In this document: positions 1-5,713 of the stretch, piece by piece | Numbering within the stretch: the stretch's first letter is position 1 | How the letters are laid out: each line of letters starts with the position of its first letter | DNA from: Paramuribaculum sp. | GTDB taxonomy: Bacteria > Bacteroidota > Bacteroidia > Bacteroidales > Muribaculaceae | NCBI GenBank assembly: GCA_029062075.1 | Contig: JAIDQW010000021.1 | Location: 1-5,792, forward strand | Reading direction: 5' to 3' | Length of the DNA stretch: 5,792 nucleotides | Program-made: the position numbers and the translations under genes | The notes under the pieces: generated by a model | Database searches by the model: none | What the model was told of the DNA's origin: nothing | Seen by the model: only the letters and a program-made list of their open reading frames with translations

Positions 1-3000
1 GCGTGGATGTAGCAGTTTCGTGCGATAGTGAAGGGCTGTGCATACACATTCCACTTAGCGTTAGCCGCAGGATTGTTAGCAGCGTCATCGGTATCGGAAA
101 CGTAGTAGTAGATGGTGGCACCTGCTACGGCGTTGAGTCTTACGGTGACGTGCTTCTTGAAGTTGACGGTGTAAGCGTTGTCAGCATCGATAACAGGCTG
201 CTTGTCGATACCGCCGCCGGTGAATGAAGCAGTTACCCTTACAGAAGTCTTGACTTTCTCAACTTCGGTAGGCCAGAGCTCGATGTCGCCGTCGTCACCG
301 ATCATGGCGAATCCGGTGATGTTGTAGCAAGCTGCGGGGTCGTTGTCAGAGCTGTCCCAGTCAAACGAGGGTTCGAGAACGGTGTGGTTGATTTCAATCT
401 TCTGTCCCTCACCCTTCTCGGTGATGCAAGTCCACTGTGTTGAAGCAACAGCACTGATTTCCTCATCCTCAAACGCCTCACCTTCAAGGCTTACGTTCAT
501 GATCTTCACGTAGCGGCGTGCGTTAGCAGCTGTGATGTTATCAACAACGTCCGGCTCTGCGGTGATTTCGTCGATATTTTCAGGTTTAGCTACAGCGCCT
601 TTGAAGAGTGCGGCATATTCACCGTGCACGTGAGCACCGCGGACAACATCGCCCTTAACCATGTAAGGTTCTGCAACGAAGTCGTTGATATAGTCACCTA
701 CGGAAAGTTTTGCAGCTTCAGCCTTTGCAGCATCGTCTTCGAAGTGTATGGGGAGATAGTGTCCCTGTGTACCGCGAACGAAAGCGTATTCACCACCTTT
801 TGCGACAACCTTGGCAGTAGCGGTAACGCGATATGGAGTTTCGGCAGCGGTATTGTTTACGAAGTCCACGATGTATCTGCGGTCAGAAGCGAGGCGTGTG
901 AGGTTGAACTCAACCACTTCACTGTTGGGGTGACCTTTAGCGACAACGAATGCCTTGATTGTAGTGGAAGCGGAAACCTTGAACGGCTTTCCGTTTTCAT
1001 AAATCTCGACTGTTTCGCTGTTTAGAGGATCAGATCCGTCAGTGGTATAGTAAACGGTGTAAGCATCCTGAGCGGTCTCTGAAGAGAATAGGCGCACATC
1101 CGCGTTAGTGAGGAAGGTGAGCTCCTGAGTGTCGGTTCCGGCACCTTCGAGGCGGATAGTCGGAGCTTCAGCCACGCTCACTTCAGGCATGCTGTAATTG
1201 ATGAGAGCGAGCATGTATCTGCCGTCCTCGTCGGTAGCCTTGCTGCCGTCGGCGAGCATCACCACACCGGTGAGGTCATAGTAAGCTTCGGGATCCCATG
1301 CCATATCCCAGCCGTTAACAGGCTCGAACACGTCGCGGACATTGATCACAGGCTTGCCGGTCATGTCGATATAGTACTGGAACTTGGTCGGGTCGGTATC
1401 GGGTTTTGTAGCGTCCACCACATTTCTGCCCACTTTCGCGTTTTTGACAGTGTAGCGGAGCATTCGGTCGCCCTCAGCGAAGGGAGTGAGGTTATCCTCA
1501 TCCTGTGCATTCTTTTCCATCGGGTCGTTTGAACCGCCCTCGGCGTTATCAACACGGCGGAAAGTGCGGGCGAATCCGGTGGTGTAACCGATAAGGTTTC
1601 CGAACTTGGACTTAGTGGGGATAAGAGCGAAGTTAGTGATAACGTCTCCGGCCTTGATAGGAGCGGGAGCGGAAGTAACCTCCGGAGTAGTTGCTTCGGT
1701 TTCTGCCTGCGGTGCGACAGGAGTGTCGGTAGCGCTCGCTTCGAGTTTGATACCTGCCACGGGATGATCCCATCCGTCCTTATTGTAGAGGAGCATGGAG
1801 TGTGCGCTCAGGTCCGCATCATCGGGAAGGTTTGAACCGTCGCCGGGAGTAGTACGGATGTAGAGATAGTGAGGAGTTACTTCACGGACGCGGGCGAGAC
1901 CGTCGAAACGGTAGTAATCGTGTTCCGCGGTATCATCGGTGTTGAGCGGAAGAGCGTCGAATCCGTCATACTTCTTGTCGTCACCGCTTACGAGTTTGAT
2001 AACCTCATTCTTAAAGTCCTCGATAGAATTGACAGATGTTGCATCATGCTTGATGAAGTTCACAGCCACCATACCGGACTCGAAGCCCTCGTTGCTGATC
2101 TTCACAGCGAGAGCACAATCACCGTCGCCACCGAGGTCATCGGCAGTGATTTCAATTTCGTTGGCGTTGGCATTGTCGGCATCGTCAGCCATTATGTCGC
2201 GTTCCTCCTGATTGGTCCAGTCAACTTTGGCAGGATCGAACACGCCTTCGTCATCGAGCCATGCTTCCACGTCAGGAACTTTGACAAAGATGAGTTTAGC
2301 GTTGTTAGAGAATCCATCAGTGTTCACAGATATAGTGAGGGCGTCAGAGATAACGTTCATGTCAATGAGCTGATTAGGCGCCGCATCGGGGTTGATGGGG
2401 TTCGGAGCGAGGAGTCGCGGCGCAGCCACGATAGCGCGTGGCATGATGACCAGAGCACCGTCGGCATAACCGACATATCCTGCGATTCGGTACTGCACAC
2501 CGTCAGCGAGACGCTCCTCGAGTTTGGAAACCTCTCCAATCTCAGTTTCGATACGGTCGTAGAGCTTCACGCTGCCGCCATAGTTGTCGGTAAACTCACC
2601 GGTCTCCTGGTTCCAGCGCATCGGACCGAAGTACATGAGCTTGGAGTAGTCAGCCACCACGGGCACCTTGTCGGTGAGGACAGGTTCGTATGAGGGATAG
2701 TTCTCACCGAGCTCCTCCTTGAGGTCGGCAGCCGCGTAAGGTCCGTCAATGAATGCGGAGTAGTCGAGCGAAGGGGTGTTCAGGAACAGTTCAGGCATCT
2801 CCTTGTTTTTGCGGAGCACACCTGTGAGGTTCTTGAACATCTTGTATTTGTTCTCCTCGTTGTAGGGGTATGGGTTATCGCCGGCGCTTTCGTTGTGCAC
2901 ACGGATAACATTGCCATCCTTGTCGGCGAAGAACATCAGATAGACATTATTGCCGGCGGTAGTGCTGTTTTCACCGCTGAGGCTGAATGAACCGATAAGA

Positions 3001-4964
3001 CGCACCGGCACATCGATAGTGATTGCTGTTGAAGCGTCATCAAGACCGAGGATAGTGTTGTAGTCGAGAGTATTAACCTTAGTGGTTTCCAGCTTGTTGA
3101 AGTCAGCATAGGTGTAGTCAGAAGATTCGTAGCCCTCCTTCTCCTCGCGCACGAAAACGCGGGCAGAAGTGCTTACTTCAATCTTGCCGTCGGCAGGTAC
3201 AGCCTTCCAGTCATCTTCATTGACGCTTGGTGTCAGCTGCCATGTGCCGTTAGAAGCATCAAACAGCTGATATTTGAGTGTTCCGGGTTCAACACCTTCT
3301 TCCCACTCATAACCGGTGCGGACATTTGCAGTGATTTTATCATTTATATAACCATAAACACCACCGGATAGAGCAACAGTCTTAACAGAGGAAGATGGAG
3401 TAATAATCGGGTCGGCAATCTTTGGCAGAGTTTCCTCGCCGCCACCTACTTCATTATCAGAAATGATTTTGAATCTGGAAATCTGACCAGGCGCTCCGGC
3501 AGTCCAAAACAGAGTTGCAACATACACCGTGGAGGTGTTAGCTACAGTAGGTGAGTGCTGATAGGTCTGGACATATATAGCGGCATTGATGGCATTTGAT
3601 GTTCCTTTAACAGGAAGATCATCATCAGTACCATTTTTTAATTCTATCGGACCTAAAGGACCTCCGGCTACGGTGTTAAATCCTATATACGGTGATGAAG
3701 ATGTGTTAGGATCGGTATAATCTGTCTTATATCTGAGGTTAACCAGGGTAGTGTTTATATTCCTGTGATTCTTGAAGTAGATTATAGGGCTGTGACCTTT
3801 ATAATGCAACTCACCGTTCTCGAATTTGAAATCATGAGCTGTTTTGTTAACCTCAAGTATTTTATCCATATCCAACTCAACAGCCGGGAGTCTGACAAAT
3901 TTTACCTTGACCTTTGTCTCAGGGCTGAATTCATTGGAAATAGAACTGAAAGCGCGAGCTCTTACGGTCATAACCTTAGCCTCGTCAAGCTCATTATCAT
4001 AGGGCTCCATGCCGTCATATTTGATACCGACCCCGGAACCTATGCTAATCCAGTTGGTAGTACCGTTTGAGGTGCCTTTTGCTACCTTAGTATATTGAAC
4101 GGAGGCAGTTGTTCTGTTATCAACGGTCAGATCCGGAAGATCTTCATTGAGGGTGTAATATATTGCATCGGCATGGCCGGTAAAAGTAAATTTTGTAGCA
4201 TTCTGAGAGTGGTAGTCAATTGGCAGTTCCCAGACCTCTTCACCGTCAATGATTGTTTTCTGGATGCCGAAATTTTGGGCAGTCTCGAATTTAGGCGCCT
4301 CTACCGGAGTAGCTTCAGCTTCGTCGTAGGTGATATCAATTTTATAGACATAAAGGGCAATCTGGGAATATGAAAGTTCAATATAATCCATGCCATCGAG
4401 TGGCGTGAATGTATATTCATAGAGGGTCCATCCAGTGCTGGATGCTGACGTTTGAAGTTTCATTCCGTTAGTTTGAACAGGTGAAACTGCTTTAGCAGTA
4501 CCACTTTCGTCATAGATTTTCCAAAATGTATTGTTAAGCCCGGTATTTCCAGTAGTAGATGTACCTATCTGCATTTTCACTTGCTTGACTTTGCCAAAGT
4601 ACACTTTGAAAAGAAAGCGTGCACCTTTATTAACCATGATGTACCTTAGGTTGTCACCATATTGGGTAGTAGTGGTAGATCCTCTAACATTAAGATTGGC
4701 GGTACCGGGCGTTGATTCCATACGAATCGCCGTATTTCCGCTTGTGCTCTGAAGATACTTTAGGTTCTGATTATTAGTGTTGTTATTTGGGTAGAAACTA
4801 CTCGGTGATGTGCCGGTTGAAAGGAGGTAAGTCAAATTAGCAGCGGCCGCAGTGCGATTGGTGCAATCAAAGAGGGTGAATGTATGCTCATCTCCAACCG
4901 CAGCCTTGGCGCGTGGCGGGGCGAAGAGCAGAATCGCCATTAGTAATAGCAAAAGTTTTTTCAT
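1..4964 (-). CDS. Giant secreted multi-module surface protein (chitobiase-C-like and OB-fold-like repeats), C-terminus outside window
   Basis: I read 1654 consecutive sense codons from the ATG at 4964-4962 to position 3, with no stop; the gene continues past position 1. An in-frame TAA at 4979-4977, five codons upstream, and the signal peptide starting at residue 1 fix the start. Modules in order (approximate residues): signal peptide 1-21; beta-sandwich-like region 22-212; chitobiase/hexosaminidase-C-like (CHB_HEX_C-like) 223-358; beta-rich spacer 359-515; degenerate CHB_HEX_C-like 516-622; OB-like 645-848; degenerate CHB_HEX_C-like 853-975; OB-like 1016-1262; clear CHB_HEX_C-like 1267-1355; OB-like 1358-1570; CHB_HEX_C-like from 1592. 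No catalytic motif is visible, so an adhesive, glycan-binding or scaffold role at the cell surface is inference. Export is well supported; anchoring cannot be judged because a type IX sorting domain or other anchor would lie beyond the window. The gene appears to be transcribed alone from the promoter near 5150. Cysteines are few. The frame is certain, the family moderately so, the function unknown. Confidence 0.93.
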   Translation of the reverse strand, partial: MKKLLLLLMAILLFAPPRAKAAVGDEHTFTLFDCTNRTAAAANLTYLLSTGTSPSSFYPNNNTNNQNLKYLQSTSGNTAIRMESTPGTANLNVRGSTTTTQYGDNLRYIMVNKGARFLFKVYFGKVKQVKMQIGTSTTGNTGLNNTFWKIYDESGTAKAVSPVQTNGMKLQTSASSTGWTLYEYTFTPLDGMDYIELSYSQIALYVYKIDITYDEAEATPVEAPKFETAQNFGIQKTIIDGEEVWELPIDYHSQNATKFTFTGHADAIYYTLNEDLPDLTVDNRTTASVQYTKVAKGTSNGTTNWISIGSGVGIKYDGMEPYDNELDEAKVMTVRARAFSSISNEFSPETKVKVKFVRLPAVELDMDKILEVNKTAHDFKFENGELHYKGHSPIIYFKNHRNINTTLVNLRYKTDYTDPNTSSSPYIGFNTVAGGPLGPIELKNGTDDDLPVKGTSNAINAAIYVQTYQHSPTVANTSTVYVATLFWTAGAPGQISRFKIISDNEVGGGEETLPKIADPIITPSSSVKTVALSGGVYGYINDKITANVRTGYEWEEGVEPGTLKYQLFDASNGTWQLTPSVNEDDWKAVPADGKIEVSTSARVFVREEKEGYESSDYTYADFNKLETTKVNTLDYNTILGLDDASTAITIDVPVRLIGSFSLSGENSTTAGNNVYLMFFADKDGNVIRVHNESAGDNPYPYNEENKYKMFKNLTGVLRKNKEMPELFLNTPSLDYSAFIDGPYAAADLKEELGENYPSYEPVLTDKVPVVADYSKLMYFGPMRWNQETGEFTDNYGGSVKLYDRIETEIGEVSKLEERLADGVQYRIAGYVGYADGALVIMPRAIVAAPRLLAPNPINPDAAPNQLIDMNVISDALTISVNTDGFSNNAKLIFVKVPDVEAWLDDEGVFDPAKVDWTNQEERDIMADDADNANANEIEITADDLGGDGDCALAVKISNEGFESGMVAVNFIKHDATSVNSIEDFKNEVIKLVSGDDKKYDGFDALPLNTDDTAEHDYYRFDGLARVREVTPHYLYIRTTPGDGSNLPDDADLSAHSMLLYNKDGWDHPVAGIKLEASATDTPVAPQAETEATTPEVTSAPAPIKAGDVITNFALIPTKSKFGNLIGYTTGFARTFRRVDNAEGGSNDPMEKNAQDEDNLTPFAEGDRMLRYTVKNAKVGRNVVDATKPDTDPTKFQYYIDMTGKPVINVRDVFEPVNGWDMAWDPEAYYDLTGVVMLADGSKATDEDGRYMLALINYSMPEVSVAEAPTIRLEGAGTDTQELTFLTNADVRLFSSETAQDAYTVYYTTDGSDPLNSETVEIYENGKPFKVSASTTIKAFVVAKGHPNSEVVEFNLTRLASDRRYIVDFVNNTAAETPYRVTATAKVVAKGGEYAFVRGTQGHYLPIHFEDDAAKAEAAKLSVGDYINDFVAEPYMVKGDVVRGAHVHGEYAALFKGAVAKPENIDEITAEPDVVDNITAANARRYVKIMNVSLEGEAFEDEEISAVASTQWTCITEKGEGQKIEINHTVLEPSFDWDSSDNDPAACYNITGFAMIGDDGDIELWPTEVEKVKTSVRVTASFTGGGIDKQPVIDADNAYTVNFKKHVTVRLNAVAGATIYYYVSDTDDAANNPAANAKWNVYAQPFTIARNCYIH
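255..893 (-). other. OB-fold-like module 3 of the surface protein
   Basis: Residues 1358-1570 show the most complete version of the two-part module: Y-R-V-T-A-T-A-K-V-V, then E-Y-A-F-V-R-G-T-Q-G-H-Y-L-P-I, then L-S-V-G-D-Y-I-N-D-F. The second half has R-R-Y-V-K-I-M-N-V-S-L and finishes Y-N-I-T-G-F-A-M-I-G-D-D-G followed by I-E-L-W-P-T-E-V. It sits between two chitobiase-C-like modules. Nucleic-acid binding should not be assumed from the fold: in exported Bacteroidetes proteins this module class is extracellular. Confidence 0.5.
900..1166 (-). other. Chitobiase/beta-hexosaminidase C-terminal-like module (clearest copy)
   Basis: Residues 1267-1355 carry the hallmark pattern of this module class (CHB_HEX_C type): a leading strand, then V-Y-Y-T-T-D-G-S-D-P at about residues 1304-1313, a PF-x-V strand, S-T-T-I-K-A-F-V-V-A near the end, and a final strand leading into the next module. 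The class is an immunoglobulin-like beta domain found as repeats in many bacterial secreted enzymes and adhesins, with no catalytic activity known to me. Weaker relatives sit at residues 223-358 (I-Y-Y-T-L-N-E-D-L-P at about 268-277), 516-622, 853-975, and from 1592 (I-Y-Y-Y-V-S-D-T-D-D at about 1618-1627, cut by the window edge). Confidence 0.75.
1179..1919 (-). other. OB-fold-like module 2 of the surface protein, with Thr/Pro/Ala linker insert
   Basis: Residues 1016-1262 contain R-V-R-E-V-T-P-H-Y-L-Y-I-R, then a low-complexity stretch at residues 1078-1102 rich in Ala, Thr, Pro and Glu, then K-A-G-D-V-I-T-N-F-A-L-I-P. The second half has R-M-L-R-Y-T-V-K-N-A-K-V and the tail A-Y-Y-D-L-T-G-V-V-M-L. 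The tail matches the position and pattern of Y-N-I-T-G-F-A-M-I in module 3 and Y-R-I-A-G-Y-V-G-Y in module 1. An Asp-Thr-Ala triplet at about residues 1011-1013, just before the module, fits the Bacteroidetes O-glycosylation motif D(S/T)(A/I/L/V/M/T), but such a short motif occurs often by chance. Confidence 0.45.
2421..3032 (-). other. OB-fold-like module 1 of the surface protein
   Basis: Residues 645-848. The first half reads V-R-L-I-G-S-F, then N-V-Y-L-M-F-F-A-D-K-D-G, then F-K-N-L-T-G-V-L-R-K. This resembles the strand order of the OB-like domains of Bacteroidetes secreted proteins: a value strand, a 'yxyvxDxxG' strand, then 'GdxixnxtG'. The second half ends Y-R-I-A-G-Y-V-G-Y then A-L-V-I-M-P-R-A-I. 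The same two-part layout recurs at residues 1016-1262 and 1358-1570. Assignment rests on hydrophobic pattern and the shared tail motif, not on an alignment. Confidence 0.45.
3891..4298 (-). other. First chitobiase-C-like module of the surface protein
   Basis: Residues 223-358 begin A-P-K-F and contain F-T-F-T-G followed by A-I-Y-Y-T-L-N-E-D-L-P-D, a recognisable variant of the YYTxDGxxP signature. They end with a V-R-A-R-A-F strand and S-N-E-F-S-P, the expected position of the 'tIkAxAxxxGxxxS' closing motif. The module is longer than the 70-90 residues usual for the class because of an insertion of about 35 residues (Q-Y-T-K-V to G-I-K-Y-D) between the signature and the closing strands. It lies in the AT-rich part of the gene. 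Confidence 0.6.
4329..4901 (-). other. N-terminal beta-sandwich-like region of the surface protein
   Basis: Residues 22-212 begin with a strand resembling H-T-F-T-L-F-D-C and are rich in Asn, Thr and Ser. They end with W-T-L-Y-E-Y-T-F and then I-E-L-S-Y-S-Q-I-A-L-Y-V-Y-K-I-D-I at about residues 194-209. That last pattern resembles the closing strands of carbohydrate-binding-like jelly rolls at the N-termini of large Bacteroidetes secreted proteins. No binding residues can be assigned by eye, so glycan binding is only a suggestion. This part of the gene is more AT-rich than the part encoding the C-terminal modules. Confidence 0.45.
4902..4964 (-). other. Signal peptide of the surface protein
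   Basis: Residues 1-21 form a classical Sec signal peptide: M-K-K at the start, a hydrophobic core LLLLLMAILLF at residues 4-14, then a short polar stretch ending in A-K-A. Cleavage is most likely after A21, before A-V-G-D-E, or one residue later. No cysteine follows the core, so this is a type I signal rather than a lipoprotein signal. It supports export across the inner membrane and supports the ATG at 4964 over the internal Met at residue 9, which would lose the charged n-region and half the core. Confidence 0.88.
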
Positions 4965-5209
4965 AAAAAATAAAGCTTAATTAATTGATGTTGTTTGTAT
5001 GATGATTAAAGTTGTGTCAATGGAATATGAAGATTCGCCCATAGCAAATGGCTGCTACGGCGCATGAAATGATGTATTTGTCTGTTTAATTGATGTAATG
5101 TAGCTCACAGAATCCTGTACAATTTTTGATTCCGAAGTTAATAAGCGCAAAATTATAATATTTATTGTGTGCAGTAGTAAAATGTAGGGATAATTAACAT
5201 AATTTAATA
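4965..5209 (-). promoter_or_regulatory. AT-rich leader and promoter region of the surface protein gene
   Basis: This 245-bp stretch holds no credible gene on either strand. On the minus strand it leads into the ATG at 4964 with a T-rich tract (TTTATTTTTT directly before the ATG) and no Shine-Dalgarno-like sequence, as expected in Bacteroidetes. If the -7 box at 5148-5155 is used, the transcript would have an untranslated leader of roughly 175-180 nt. I see no strong hairpin, riboswitch-like fold or terminator in the leader. An exact 11-bp direct repeat (TTAATTGATGT, plus strand) lies at 4981-4991 and 5086-5096. Confidence 0.6.
5148..5155 (-). promoter_or_regulatory. Candidate Bacteroidetes -7 box (TAATTTTG)
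   Basis: The minus strand reads TAATTTTG here, an exact match to the Bacteroidetes primary sigma-factor -7 consensus TAnnTTTG. It is the only such match on this strand between the start codon and the G tract. The companion -33 TTTG is weak: the nearest upstream candidate is TTTTA at about 5178-5182, slightly too far and not exact. The predicted start would fall a few bases downstream, near 5140. Transcript 5'-end mapping would settle it. Confidence 0.5.
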
Positions 5210-5218
5210 GGGGGGGGG
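5210..5218 (+). repeat. Homopolymer of nine G
   Basis: A run of nine G (nine C on the gene strand) sits at the boundary between the AT-rich promoter region and the GC-rich repeat block, about 55 bp upstream of the -7 candidate. Such tracts are prone to slipped-strand length change and to sequencing error. It is too far upstream to alter promoter spacing directly, so an effect on expression is speculative. Confidence 0.9.
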
Positions 5219-5255
5219 TGATATAAGTTCAACCCACCGGGGTTGGATATCAGAG

Positions 5256-5291
5256 TCCCCGGAGTCCGGGCACATAAATGTACCCGGTTAA
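5256..5291 (+). repeat. Direct repeat element, left copy
   Basis: This 36-bp stretch recurs at 5757-5792 in the same orientation with 32 of 36 bases identical by my count; the last 27 bases differ at only one position. The shared part covers the small CCCG/CGGG stem and the left half of the palindrome centred near 5289. The spacing between copies is 501 bp. This suggests the repeat block is built from a larger unit that may repeat again to the right of the window. Confidence 0.8.
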
Positions 5292-5306
5292 CCGAGTTTA
5301 TGTCCC
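5268..5306. repeat. Imperfect palindrome with nested CGGTTAACCG
   Basis: The outer arms are ACATAAA at 5272-5278 and TTTATGT at 5297-5303, extended by GGG at 5268-5270 and CCC at 5304-5306 with one unpaired C at 5271. Inside lies the perfect 10-bp palindrome CGGTTAACCG at 5285-5294, offset about 2 bp from the outer centre. The right arm is shared with the separate hairpin 5300-5316, so the two stems compete for the same bases. It could be a protein-binding site or an extruding hairpin; nothing here distinguishes these. Confidence 0.7.
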
Positions 5307-5405
5307 TCCGGGACATCTGCTTGACCGCGATGCTGTCGCCTCACCCGGGGCTAACTACAGCAAGCCCGCTACGCGGACGGGGATGCGTCTCGGGAGGGAG
5401 GTAGT

Positions 5406-5444
5406 GGGAATGGTGGGAATGGTGGGAGAGGTGGGACTGATGGG
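5406..5444 (+). other. Potential G-quadruplex motif with 9-base periodicity, first copy
   Basis: Five GGG runs start at 5406, 5415, 5424, 5433 and 5442, exactly 9 bases apart, with 6-base spacers AATGGT, AATGGT, AGAGGT and ACTGAT. This satisfies the usual G3N1-7 pattern for an intramolecular G-quadruplex on the plus strand; two further GGG runs lie just upstream at 5392-5398. Six-base loops make the structure plausible but not especially stable. The pattern is seen directly; the folding is inference. Confidence 0.6.
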
Positions 5445-5554
5445 ATAGGACGGTCGCCTCTGCGAGGCTCCATATCATGTGGGGTGGCTATCCCCAGCCT
5501 GCGCTTTGCTTGGCTGGGGTTTCGCACAGCGGCGCGCCTTCGGCGCTCTGCGGT
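5412..5554 (+). repeat. Tandem repeat unit, copy 1 (143 bp)
   Basis: This is the first of two nearly identical adjacent units. The order within the unit is: a G-run segment (GGTGGGAATGGTGGGAGA...), a hairpin GCCTC/TGC/GAGGC at 5456-5468, a short linker with CATATCATGTGG, a strong stem CCCCAGCC (5492-5499) with GGCTGGGG (5512-5519), and a GC-rich hairpin GCGCC/TTC/GGCGC at 5534-5546. Against copy 2 I count two differences: A at 5447 versus G at 5590, and one extra base near 5524. The 143-bp length is not a multiple of three, which argues against coding. Confidence 0.9.
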
Positions 5555-5696
5555 GGTGGGAATGGTGGGAGAGGTGGGACTGATGGGATGGGACGGTCGC
5601 CTCTGCGAGGCTCCATATCATGTGGGGTGGCTATCCCCAGCCTGCGCTTTGCTTGGCTGGGGTTTCCACAGCGGCGCGCCTTCGGCGCTCTGCGGT
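5555..5696 (+). repeat. Tandem repeat unit, copy 2 (142 bp)
   Basis: This follows copy 1 directly, with one substitution and one single-base deletion relative to it. All stems are kept: GCCTC/GAGGC at 5599-5611, CCCCAGCC/GGCTGGGG at 5635-5662, and GCGCC/GGCGC at 5676-5688. The near-identity of the copies points to a recent duplication or to ongoing homogenisation. Confidence 0.9.
5558..5592 (+). other. Potential G-quadruplex motif, second copy
   Basis: GGG runs start at 5558, 5567, 5576, 5585 and 5590. The first four keep the 9-base spacing; the fifth arises from the single A-to-G difference from copy 1 (position 5590). The motif is part of the second tandem unit, so its presence here follows from the duplication and is not independent evidence of selection. 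Confidence 0.55.
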
Positions 5697-5713
5697 GGTG
5701 GGAATGGTGGGAG
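5697..5713 (+). repeat. Truncated start of a third tandem unit
   Basis: These 17 bases repeat the opening of the 143-bp unit (GGTGGGAATGGTGGGAG) at the expected 142-bp spacing, then the sequence diverges into a different GC-rich segment. The shared opening at both ends of each unit is the kind of short homology that slippage or unequal recombination would use to gain or lose copies. Confidence 0.8.

Larger units (their letters stand above)
5219..5411. repeat. Left part of GC-rich non-coding repeat block: hairpin cluster
   Basis: No coding potential is visible. The stretch is a series of short perfect inverted repeats: 5230-5245 (CAACCC, loop ACCG, GGGTTG), 5258-5270 (CCCGG, loop AGT, CCGGG), 5300-5316 (ATGTCCC, loop TCC, GGGACAT) and 5366-5376 (CCGC, loop TAC, GCGG). 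It also holds an imperfect palindrome at 5268-5306. The density of stems is typical of REP/BIME-like intergenic elements, but I cannot name a described family. None of the stems is followed by a T tract, so I do not call a rho-independent terminator. Confidence 0.65.

Noticed and set aside
624..1025. Plus-strand open frame of 133 codons
   Set aside because: It is antisense to the chitobiase-C-like and OB-like module 3 region. It shows no signal, motif or start context of its own and reads as a shadow.
1869..2693. Long plus-strand open frame of 274 codons opposite the surface-protein gene
   Set aside because: It lies wholly antisense to a continuous minus-strand frame with recognisable modules. 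Its translation has no domain-like pattern, and open antisense frames are common in GC-rich genes with this codon use.
3765..4373. Two plus-strand open frames (3765-4070 and 4095-4373)
   Set aside because: Both are antisense to the first chitobiase-C-like module and neighbouring regions of the real gene; neither has protein features of its own.
1..4964. Assignment as a glycoside hydrolase because of the chitobiase/hexosaminidase-C-like modules
   Set aside because: Those modules are accessory beta domains; no catalytic hexosaminidase or other hydrolase domain is visible in the 1654 residues seen.
5300..5316. Rho-independent terminator at the perfect 7-bp hairpin
   Set aside because: Neither side of the stem is followed by a run of T on the corresponding strand, so the canonical form is missing. 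A barrier role for the whole hairpin cluster remains possible but is not shown.
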